NCBI RefSeq assembly: GCF_007860135.1
Contig: NZ_SJPV01000003.1
Span: 90,598 to 154,597, forward strand
DNA from: Novipirellula artificiosorum
GTDB taxonomy: Bacteria > Planctomycetota > Planctomycetia > Pirellulales > Pirellulaceae
DNA length: 64,000 bases
Direction: 5' to 3'
The notes under the pieces are model-generated. The model did no database searches, was not told the DNA's origin, and saw only the letters and a list, made by a program, of their open reading frames with translations. Both the position numbers and the translations under genes were made by a program. This document shows positions 34,482 to 44,100 of this stretch, piece by piece. Within the stretch, counting starts at the first letter, position 1. Each line of letters begins with the position of its first letter.

Positions 34482-35948
34482 TCAGTGGGCGGCGACGGCC
34501 GGCACGATAACATTCGACATCAACCGTTCGACGACGTCCGCAGCGGAATAGCTCGTCGAACCGGCTGTCTTCATGAAGCCTTTGATCCCTGCGACGTCGT
34601 TTCCGCATGTGACCAGTGGCAGCTCATCTTCACCGTTCTTGCGACGTTGCCCCAAACCCACATTGGTCATCAGCCCATTACAAACACATTTCCGACCAAC
34701 CGTGTCGTCCGCATCGCCACCTTTGTAAGTGAATGCAGCGATCTTCTCGGATGGACATCGCCAACCGACCGATCCATCCGGCTTGCGATAGCCTTCGCGC
34801 AAGAAGCCCAAGTCGCAAACGCGGGTTCGTGCCTTGTAGACCTTTTCGTCGGACATCGTACCTTCGATTTGCAGCACCTTAAACGGAAATCCGGTGGGTG
34901 AAGCCTCGGCGTCGGTTTTCACATCCACCTCGCCCGCTTTGACCATGTTGAAGACGACGTCCTTGATGTCGCCACTGAAACCCGACTCTTCGCAAAATGC
35001 GAACGCCGTTCCCACTTGCACCCCGGTTGCCCCTGACTCCAAAGCTCTCATGACTTGATCGGGTGACCCGTAGGACCCCGCCAACCAAAACGGACGTCCG
35101 AGCGCCGCGATCGCGTTCAAATCAACGACATCGCGTTTCCCGTACAGCGGTTCGCCCCGGTCGTTCGTCTGCTTCGGTCCTCGTGGTGGTGCGTTGTGTC
35201 CGCCCGCCGTCGGACCTTCGACGATGAACCCGTCCACATACCCGCTGGCTTTCTTGGCCAACATGTTTGCCAAGGTCGCGGATGCCACGATCGCCAAAAA
35301 TTTGGGACGGTGTAGCCAAGGCAGTTCGCCGTTGGTGAATTGGACGGGGTCAAACCGAGTCACGAAATTGTCATCACGCTCGGCGCCAATGATATAAATG
35401 GGCAACTCAACCGCCTTGCCTTCACTCAACCGGTCGAGGATTCCGGGAATGGCTTTCGGAATCCCGGCACCCATCAGCACGTAATCGACACCCGCCAACA
35501 TCGCACCAAAGATCGATGGCAAAGTAGGCAACTGGATCTTCTCGAGAAAATTGACACCGACAATTCCGTCATGACCTTCCTTCGCCAAATAAACCTCGAC
35601 GAAATTAGCGACCACGACCAATTCGAGTTGCTCCTGCGTCGGCTCCATCGGAATGACCATGGTCCCGACCAGCGGTTCGCCGTCCGCCTTGCCACCTTCG
35701 ACAAAGTACTTTTTCAGGATCCGATCGGCCATTTCCGGATAAGGAAACTCGGCCATGGCTCGGCGCAGATGGCCACCTTCATCCCCAAGTTGAAGCCGAC
35801 GGACCATGACTGCATCAAGAGCGGTTCCCGAAATGACCCCTAATTGGCCCGTTTTCGATACCGCTCTGGCAAGTTGCCACGCCGAAACGGCGACTCCCAT
35901 CCCGCCTTGAATGATGGTCGGTTCTGCTCGGCTAGCCGTAGATGACAT
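34482..35948 (-). CDS. Nitronate monooxygenase/PfaD-like flavin protein
   Basis: 488 residues from MSSTASRAEPTIIQGGMGV, chosen because GAAATAGAAGAG lies just upstream and the flavin-barrel start IIQGGMGVAVSAWQLARAVS follows at once. Other features are VDYVLMGAGIPKAIPG, a conserved glycine-rich phosphate site FIVEGPTAGGHNAPP, and FWLAGSYGSPDQVMRALESGATGVQVGTAFA, typical of the 2-nitropropane dioxygenase/PfaD TIM barrel with FMN. It is longer than classical nitronate monooxygenases (about 320-380) owing to a C-terminal region with several cysteines (CVCNGLMTNVG). Substrate is unknown; enoyl-reductase-like and nitronate oxidation activities both occur in this fold. Confidence 0.8.
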   Translation of the reverse strand: MSSTASRAEPTIIQGGMGVAVSAWQLARAVSKTGQLGVISGTALDAVMVRRLQLGDEGGHLRRAMAEFPYPEMADRILKKYFVEGGKADGEPLVGTMVIPMEPTQEQLELVVVANFVEVYLAKEGHDGIVGVNFLEKIQLPTLPSIFGAMLAGVDYVLMGAGIPKAIPGILDRLSEGKAVELPIYIIGAERDDNFVTRFDPVQFTNGELPWLHRPKFLAIVASATLANMLAKKASGYVDGFIVEGPTAGGHNAPPRGPKQTNDRGEPLYGKRDVVDLNAIAALGRPFWLAGSYGSPDQVMRALESGATGVQVGTAFAFCEESGFSGDIKDVVFNMVKAGEVDVKTDAEASPTGFPFKVLQIEGTMSDEKVYKARTRVCDLGFLREGYRKPDGSVGWRCPSEKIAAFTYKGGDADDTVGRKCVCNGLMTNVGLGQRRKNGEDELPLVTCGNDVAGIKGFMKTAGSTSYSAADVVERLMSNVIVPAVAAH

Positions 35949-36233
35949 CTCTTCTATTTCCTTTATGCATACTTTGCAGCAATGATTGATGGATGCCGGC
36001 GGCCGAGCCAAAAACAATTGGCTAAGTCCCGCAACTCGCGATCCATCGTCCTGTTAATTCCGTCGGTATTGTACCGTCATCGCCCCGTTTAGAGGCGGAG
36101 ACTTATGTAACCGTTGTGCAAACTTTTTGTCACAATGTCGCCGAATCGTCCAAAACTCTCGCCAACCGGCTCAAACGGCAAAGTCGCTTGCTAGCTAAGG
36201 CCGCCCAAGTCGCGTTCGGACTGCGACAAAATG
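35949..36233. other. Intergenic region, nothing recognised
   Basis: These 285 bases lie upstream of the minus-strand flavin gene and downstream of the MBL-fold gene. No conserved frame, RNA or repeat is seen. It should hold the promoter of the flavin gene. Confidence 0.4.
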
Positions 36234-37076
36234 TCACGAAAACGCAAATCGTTCGCCACATCCGAGTATGCGATAGGGTTGACCGAGCATTTTGCAAGTG
36301 TCTATGAAAATATCCGGCGATTCGGTGTTGAAAGAAAACATGTCATAGTGGCATGGCACCACCATCCGAGCCCCGATCTGGTGAGCCAATTGGGCCGCTT
36401 GGTCGCCAAACAGATTCCCCGACACGCGTCGCTCAGGCCGCATGCCGTTGATGGGCAAAATTGCCAAATCGACCGCGAACGGCCGCAAGATCTCGGACAT
36501 CCCGTCATACATCAACGTGTCGCCGCTGTGATAGATCGTGTTGGGTCCCAATTGGACGATGTACCCCAGGTAATGGCACCGGCCCTGTTGATCACGATCC
36601 ACGTTGTTATGAGCCGCCGGCACCGCGTGAATCGTTATCGCCCCGACCGTTTCGCTTTGCCCATCCGACAACCCAATCGGCCACGCGAAATCACAAGCAA
36701 GTCGCTTCGCAACAAAGGCTCGATTCGCTTCGGGAATCACCAACTTGATCGATGGATTCGCAGCAATCAACGGACCGAGGGTGGCGGCGTCCAAGTGATC
36801 GGTGTGATTGTGCGTTGAGGTGACCAGATCAATGCCAGTCAGTTGGCTCGGCTTGATGGCCCTTTCCGTCATGCGGACGTGTGGCTTATCCGTATCGCGG
36901 TACTTATCCGTCAGCGAATCGGAAAGATAGGGGTCGAACAACACCGTGCCGTATTCGCTCTTGATCAGGAAACCACTTTGCCCGAGCCACCAAAGGAGAA
37001 TGCCTTCAGCGGGAACGGCCGATTGAAAATCACGCTGCAACACCTCATCCTTTTGAACCGCTGGGATCAAACTCAC
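36234..37076 (-). CDS. MBL-fold metal-dependent hydrolase (UlaG-like)
   Basis: 280 residues from a GTG that overlaps the stop of the upstream gene (GTGA), so translation is coupled. The N-terminus GILLWWLGQSGFLIKSEYGTVLFDPYLSD and metal motif THNHTDHLD are characteristic of the UlaG/L-ascorbate-6-phosphate-lactonase-like group. Further ligands are in HAVPAAHNN, TIYHSGDTL and VVPCHYDMF. The family hydrolyses lactones or phosphoesters with two divalent metals. Co-translation with a MetE-core protein suggests a shared pathway, but no described pathway pairs them to my knowledge. Confidence 0.88.
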   Translation of the reverse strand: MSLIPAVQKDEVLQRDFQSAVPAEGILLWWLGQSGFLIKSEYGTVLFDPYLSDSLTDKYRDTDKPHVRMTERAIKPSQLTGIDLVTSTHNHTDHLDAATLGPLIAANPSIKLVIPEANRAFVAKRLACDFAWPIGLSDGQSETVGAITIHAVPAAHNNVDRDQQGRCHYLGYIVQLGPNTIYHSGDTLMYDGMSEILRPFAVDLAILPINGMRPERRVSGNLFGDQAAQLAHQIGARMVVPCHYDMFSFNTESPDIFIDTCKMLGQPYRILGCGERFAFS

Positions 37077-38122
37077 AGTTTCAACCCCTCGCGCACACGG
37101 CGAACCCCTTCGACCATATTCGCCAACTTCTGACGCGAAGCCCAGCGAGCCGTTTGGCTGAGCCCACAATCGGGTGCAAACACCAATTGGTCCGCTGGCG
37201 AGAACTTCAAGCAAGCCTTGACTCGATCCGCGATGTCTTCGGGCGTTTCGATGTAGTAGCTTTTTACATCGACCACTCCAACCGCCGCATCCATTCCCGC
37301 ATCGGTCACCTGTTTGATCAACTCCAACGGAGCAAAGTTCAGCGTCGCCATCTCCAAATGCATCTCATCGACCTTCATCTCCAAAAAGTCAGGGAACATG
37401 CACTCCGGCCGCTTTCCTCCGACACTTCGCCCCTTAAAGTTTCCAAAACACATGTGCATGCAGACGCGTGTCTTGCCGACGATGGGTTCAATGGTACGGT
37501 TAAAGATATCCACAAAGCGCCTGGTGTCTTCTTTATGCGCATAACAGCTCATCGAGGGTTCATCGACACAGATCTCCTTGCAGCCATGGTTCATCAACTG
37601 CGTGATTTCCTCGCGCACCAACGGCAGCAAGGCTTCGGTGATCGCGAAGCGGTCTGGGTATTGCTTGTTCGGATTCAAGCGTCCTGACAAGGTAAAGGGC
37701 CCTGGGATACTGGCTTTCAAGGTCACGCGTTCAGGGACAATGTCGGATGCAATCGATTTCAATCGTTCAAACTCTTCGACCGCACCAAGCCCGCCAGGTG
37801 CGCTGAGCGTGCCGACGATGTCGTGTTTTCCTCGCTGATCGTGCGCGGGTGGCCCCCATCGACGCGGTAGCGAGGATTCCAGGTCGATACCTTGCAAATA
37901 GCCGTAGAAGGAGAGGTTGAAATCCAAACGCGTTTGCTCTCCATCCGTAATCACATCCAATCCGGACGCAACTTGGTCACGCACCGCCGCAACGGCGGCA
38001 TCTTCTTGCATCTCGGCGACATCGATCGGTCCAAATTGATCGAGGTTTTGTGACGCGAATTCCAGCCATCCAGGAAAGGGATAGCTGCCAATGACGGACG
38101 TGCGAAGTGGATTGGTTTTCAT
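37073..38122 (-). CDS. MetE C-terminal-domain-like (cobalamin-independent methionine synthase) protein
   Basis: 349 residues from MKTNPLRTSVIGSYPFPGWL. It equals the C-terminal catalytic barrel of MetE only. Markers are VIGSYPFP, ITDGEQTRLDF, IPGPFTLSGRL, ICVDEPSMSCYA, CMHMCFGNFKGR and the final FAPDCGLSQTARWA. The zinc ligands of MetE (His-x-Cys, Glu, Cys) are matched by HMCFGN and PDCG. Short core-MetE proteins can transfer methyl groups without the folate-binding N-domain, so this may be a methyltransferase with another donor. The upstream ORF extension overlaps the giant gene and is discarded. No cobalamin or SAM riboswitch is seen in the short leader. Confidence 0.88.
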   Translation of the reverse strand: MKTNPLRTSVIGSYPFPGWLEFASQNLDQFGPIDVAEMQEDAAVAAVRDQVASGLDVITDGEQTRLDFNLSFYGYLQGIDLESSLPRRWGPPAHDQRGKHDIVGTLSAPGGLGAVEEFERLKSIASDIVPERVTLKASIPGPFTLSGRLNPNKQYPDRFAITEALLPLVREEITQLMNHGCKEICVDEPSMSCYAHKEDTRRFVDIFNRTIEPIVGKTRVCMHMCFGNFKGRSVGGKRPECMFPDFLEMKVDEMHLEMATLNFAPLELIKQVTDAGMDAAVGVVDVKSYYIETPEDIADRVKACLKFSPADQLVFAPDCGLSQTARWASRQKLANMVEGVRRVREGLKL

Positions 38123-38190
38123 AAACAGCCCTGGGAAGGATAACGGCAGCAAACCCAGTTTCGGTTGCCTATCATGGTCCGTCAACCATG

Positions 38191-41100
38191 CTACTGCCAA
38201 TGCTCGTCCAACATGAATCCTCGATAGCGTGCCAAAATCCGTTCGCGGTGAATGTTGAAGAAGATCATCGCGATGAGCACCACAAGCCCAACGCCAATCA
38301 GGATCACCGCACGGATGATTCCTCCTTCTTGATGAAATTGGAGTCCCAATTGACTGACAACATTGATCACCAAGAACGCCAATCCGACCGACACGAACGG
38401 CTTGACCCGTAGCGCAATTCCCGCTGCAATTCCTAACAGCGAAAAGCCAAGCACGAAGACAAATTGCAGCAACCCAGGATCTTGCGTCAAAAAGACCTCG
38501 GAGGTCGAAACGGCCAAAATCGCACCCGATGCGGCCAGACGGATGCTTGAAAGCACGGAGGGCTTCAGATCTCGCCGATGCAATTCAGCAAAGATCAACA
38601 CGGTGATGGCCGCAGGAATCACGTACAGTTGGTACAGCCCCGTCCACTGGCGAGCAACAGGAACCCAGAGATAGATTGCAACATTGACACATGCAGCAGC
38701 GGCATACATCGTCCAACGCATGTGCGATTGATGAGCAATCACCAGATAAAAGGAGCCCGCTGCTAACAGGACAAAGGCTGCCACCGCCCGCTGATGAAGC
38801 GGTATCGAAACCAAAAGCAACAGCGGAAGAGTCAGGGCAATGTAGTACGTGGGTTGAATGAACGTCCTCAAGCCTCCTCGACTCGACCGACTGGCCAAGA
38901 TATTCACCGCATAAAGCACGAAGCAGCCACAAATCACCATGAATGCTGCAAGTGAATCTTGCACTAGCCGCAGGTGGAGCAGGGTGTTGCAAGTGTATGC
39001 TACCGTGAACAGTCCGCCGATGAGACTCGCGTAAGCATAGGCTTCGCGGTGAGACACCCAAGCCTTCCAAGCCCATAGCAGATTAACGACGCCAAGCGAA
39101 ATTGCGATCGGAGCCGCAGCATACGGCTTTGCGATCGCACCGATGGCCGCGAACATGGCGACAGCACTGAAAAGACTTGCCATTTTGGATAATGATTGAG
39201 CAACGTCGCCGTAAAAACGATCGTCCCGGTCGGTCGTCGCCATCCGACTCATGATTTGACTCGCCCCGAAGTAGACGACCGTAATCACTGCAACGATCAA
39301 GCTCGCGTATTGGTACAGTGCATCGACATCACCATAGCGGAACGCCGCGGATGCAAGTGAGAGGAGCAGCAGCACCGCCGATAACGTCGCCGCGGACGCA
39401 GTTCGCCATCGGAACGCGCCGATTGCCGTGGCAAACGTTGCCAACAAGAGGGTTGTTGTCATGTTGGCTTCGCCGCTCAAGAGACCAACTGCATTTGAAA
39501 CCGCAAACGCCAACGATCCGGCGATCAGACCAGCTGACCACCCCACCAAATGACGCTCGGCCCGGCAGCGATGCTGCGACGACCATGACAAACGGAATCC
39601 AATCGCCAAACGCCGACCCAACGGACGATCGATTACAAATGCAACCGTTCCCCAAGCGATCCCCAAAACCGACAACGCAACGTCGACCGTCAGCAGCGAG
39701 TGATACGACATGACCGTTCCAATGATTCCGGTCACACTGCTGATCACTAACAAGTGGACGTATTCCGATCGCGGGCGAAGGTACATCACGTGGAAGAAAA
39801 GTCCGCCACTGAACAGACCCGCCCACAACCATGGCCAAGAGAACGCCAAGGCTTGATTGCCAAGGAGAAGCCAAGCCAGGTACGTCAATTGAACAAGCAG
39901 CAGCACGGCAGTGAACAGAGCCGGAATCTCAAACAAGGGTCGTGCACAGGTTAAGCGTGTCGAGTCATCCTGAGCAACTCGCAGCAGTGATGCAACCGAT
40001 GCGTGTTGGCGATGAACAACCCTGGCAACGACAACGATCGCATTCAATAGCATCAACGCTCCGATGACCGCCAGCGCGACGGAGCCATGGAATTGTGTCT
40101 TGCCCAGCAAACAAAGTCCTACAATCGCAAGAGCCACGGCCGAATACAACCAAAGGATTTTCGATTGAGCCCGGACGGCTAGCAAGCTGACTGCGGCAGC
40201 AATCAAAATGGTGACGGCCGTGGGACGCAGCAAAGCCCAGTCGAGAGACGTGAACGTCTCAACCAACCCACGGGCGCCAGGTCCAGCCATCAACGACACC
40301 AACACGGACCCCAAGGCGATGCCGATCGCGACGAACGACAACCCTGGACCAACATGCGAAAGTGGCTGCCCGAACGACAACCGATAACCGGTTCTTTCGG
40401 TGGTTGTGTCACTCGCCGACCGTGAGCGTTCGAGCAACCACAGCCCAGAACTGATCATTCCGAGCGCAGTCATCGCAGCAGTCAATCCAACTGCGGCCGA
40501 CCCGCCCAGCAACGAAGCAAGGGCCAGGGTAAAGCCCGCGATCGCGAAGGCACCAAGATAAACGAGCAGCCGGGCGAAAGTATCGCGGTGCAACGCAATC
40601 AAAGAACGCGCGTTGAGCATCAGCGTGGTTGCCCCCAATGCACACGAAGCGATCAGAGGCGTTTGCGCTACGTCCCAGCCGTGTTGAACCGCAATTGCGA
40701 GGCAATGGACGATCGCAAGGGGAGCCAAGACTGCAGAACATCGAATCAATGGACGCTGGTAAAGCTGAGACAAAACGCCTACGCGGGATTCTCGAAGAAC
40801 AGCACTCGATCGTCTCTCCATCTGTTCCACAGCCAAGGCGATGAACCCAAGGACCAAAGCCGCTGCGGACAAGGCCACACTCCATTGTGTCAGGGGTTGG
40901 TCCGCAATCCTCAGCATCGGGATTGTGCTGAGTGTGAAGATTCCGACCGAAAGATAAGTCAACAGCGGCGTCCGGTACGCCAACGCTGCCAGCGCAAACG
41001 TGCACACCGCCAACATGCAGGTCATCATGGCAAGGATTGCGGTGTGGTCGGGAGATCCACCGAGTAGTGGACGCACGCCGATCAACACCAATCCGACGAC

Positions 41101-44100
41101 CGCGTAGAAGATGGAAACATCGCAAAGCGGACGTGTCCAAAGGCCCGAATTGTGCTTGCGATACCGTTGGCTAGCCAACATCAGCACGACACTTAGCAGC
41201 GTGATCAAAACTGGGTCGAGCCACCCCATCTCTGGCATCCAACGCATTGCCGCTAAAGCAGCGTGTAACATGCCAAGCCCTAACGTCAGGAGCGAAACCC
41301 GGCAAAGAAACTCGGATCGATAGGTCGCACTGGCGAGCGCAAACAGAACGACCAACAGCGTGATCACACCGAATAGCGGCAGCGAGACCTCATGCGGCGG
41401 AATCCCGAACCAACAGACGCCGAAAAGGACGAGACCGGCGGCAAATGTCGAAGTGCTATAAACCGAGCCACCGTAGATCATTTGATTGGCTTTCAGCCGT
41501 TGCGGATCCTTCGACGTTGGCATTCCCTCTACGCAACGTTTTGTATACAGGCTGGCAGCCGCCCAAGCGGTCGTCGCTATCAACATCGTGACGAGCAGAT
41601 GCCAATGGAAAACAGCTGGCCAAGCGAACGTCTGCAGTTGCAACAGGTGAACCGTCATGTGAACCCCCGCTGCTGCAACGATCAATGATGAGACGTACAA
41701 TAGCCCTCGTTCCACGATCCCTTGACCGAAGCGTGAATCGGCATCGTCTCGGTGGCGCTCCACAAGTAGTCCACGTGACACGAAGCGGAATGCTTCCGTC
41801 AACGACGCCACCCACAGCGACGCGGCGACGAAAAAGATGGGTAGAACCTGCAGCCACGTTCGATGTCGTTGTTCGGGGTGTCCGATCCAATCCTGGCCGA
41901 CAAAGAGCAGGGTGAAAAAGGACAAGAGGACCGAAACATGTGCAAGAGGCCACGACCAAAGCGACTCATGTTGCGGCACCAGCGGAAGCACGGACTGCTG
42001 CCAGCACTCCAGCCGTCTTGGTCGCGGCGATGCGAGATCGGTCGTCCGTATTGCTCGCCCTTCGATCCGTTTGGCGATGGCGACCAACAGCAACCCGGTG
42101 ACCGACAAGGCGAAGGTTTGATAGGTTTCGCGATACGCTTCGGGAACCCAAACGGCAACAACCGTGTAGAGCCCTAAGCACGCAGCGGCGATCGCCAAAT
42201 AGGTCTGAAGACGCGAGCGATAGATCAGCCCCGACAGACTAAAGGCAGCCGTCAACAGAACGCTAACCCAAAGCATCAGATGCAGTTCCTGTGTCTGGCT
42301 CCAATCACAAGTCGCAACCAACGCGGCCAGCCCTAGCAGCAAGGCACCAATCACCCCTGAGCTGAAATGAAGCAAGATGCCGGCATAGTACTCGCGATTG
42401 TCAATCAGCCGATCCGTATCCAACGCATGCCGGTTGCGCCGGTTGATTGCGACGACGAGCAAAGCCGCCAACAAACAACCGACCAGCGACGCGGCCGCAG
42501 CAATGGCCAAGTGCATCGGTGCGGGGGTGACGTGGATCCGTCCCGCCTGAACCGCGAGGACTCCGAGCGCATGAACTGAAGCATACCCCAACGCAATGGA
42601 GGTGATGTAGGTGATGGGCCTCCGAAACGCTCGAGTACTCATCAAGAATGCGACACTACACATTGCCAACGTGATCGGAGTCATGTCGCTGAGGACAAAA
42701 CGTTCACCACGGGAAAAATCACTCTGCAAAGCAACCAGCACCGCAGCCACACAGGTGAGCAAGGCATACATCGCCAGCGGTCGCAACCAAAGCCCCGTCG
42801 CATCTCGTTCGAGCAAGCGGATCGCAGGTTTCCATTGATCCGGAGAACCTGAATCCAACTCGGAGTCACCCACCGAAATTCGCCACGCTACGCAGGAGTA
42901 GGCCGAGGCGACAAGCCCCATGCCTGCGACGGCCAAAGCAATTTGTGGAAGCGAGTACTCGAACAGGACGAGAACATTCATGACCGATACCGTGAAGGAC
43001 GCGAGCGCCAAGTAGGATCCAAGCCGAGTCCGGTAAACTCGCCCAGCACCTGCGAACAAGAGCGCCGTCAATGCGGCACTGATCGCCAACAAACCGGGCT
43101 TGCCATCGCCCGCGATCCAGAACAGAACCGTGATCACGAAAGTGGCGATGGCGATGATGCAAGTCAGATCCAACAGAATCCCGCTGTAGTAGTCACGGCG
43201 GCGGATTACGGCTGCTTCTTGGTCTTCATGGACGCGGCGGAACAAGAAGCCACACCACGTCGCATAGCCGGTCGCTGCAATCCAACCGGCAAGTGAGATC
43301 GCAGCATCGATACACAAGTGAACGGACACGGCATCGTCGTTGGGCAGACCTCGAAGAAGATACCCGTGAGCGGACGCATGAACCGCGAAGTAGCCTGCCA
43401 AAATCGAAACAATGTAGAGCCAAGGTAACCGGTAGGTGCGAGTTAAGATCCCAAGCACGATCGCTGAAATTGCGGCCCCCAAAAGAATCGAGAAATCATA
43501 GTTGTCTTGCATGACGTGCATTAGGGAGATCAGCAAACCGATCAGCGACAACGGGATCGCCCCCATCGAAAGCGGACTCGCGTAAAGCCCCGGAAGCACG
43601 TCTTCCATCGGCATGCGGTACTTACCGACAAAACGGACGCGATTCTCTAATGCCAGCACGTTTTCCGAGGACAACCGATTGCTCAAGAACGCTGCGACAA
43701 CCGTGGCGAACAACCCGACTGCGGCGCTCCAAGGCGGCACCGCAATTGCCAAGGCAACCAGCACACCAAAAACCGGTAACCACGATCGATATTGGTACGC
43801 AGTAGCGGCGAATGCCAACGCCGACACCGTGAGCGCGACTGCGTCGAGTGTGCCGACGGGAGCAAAGTGATACGCAGGGTGACCCGAAACATGTCGAACG
43901 AGCACGATGATGCAAACCAGAATCGCCGAAAGGAAACCACCGTCCGTCAACGGCGTTCGCCATGCACATTTCAATCCTCGAATATGGCCCGCACATGCCA
44001 TCCCCGCCCCTGCCAATGCCAGCGAGGCTAGCATTGCAACCGACATCGGTTCGGTGTAGGGCAGCGGCCCTGCGAGAACGGCCGAACCCGCCAGAATCCA

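Noticed and set aside
38123..38190. Riboswitch ahead of the MetE-like gene
   Set aside because: The leader is only about 68 bases before the giant gene's stop, and no cobalamin or SAM aptamer features are seen.
40409..41140. Many frames inside the giant membrane gene on both strands
   Set aside because: Sense frame is hydrophobic and continuous for 7 kb; the others are shadows rich in Arg, Ser and Cys.
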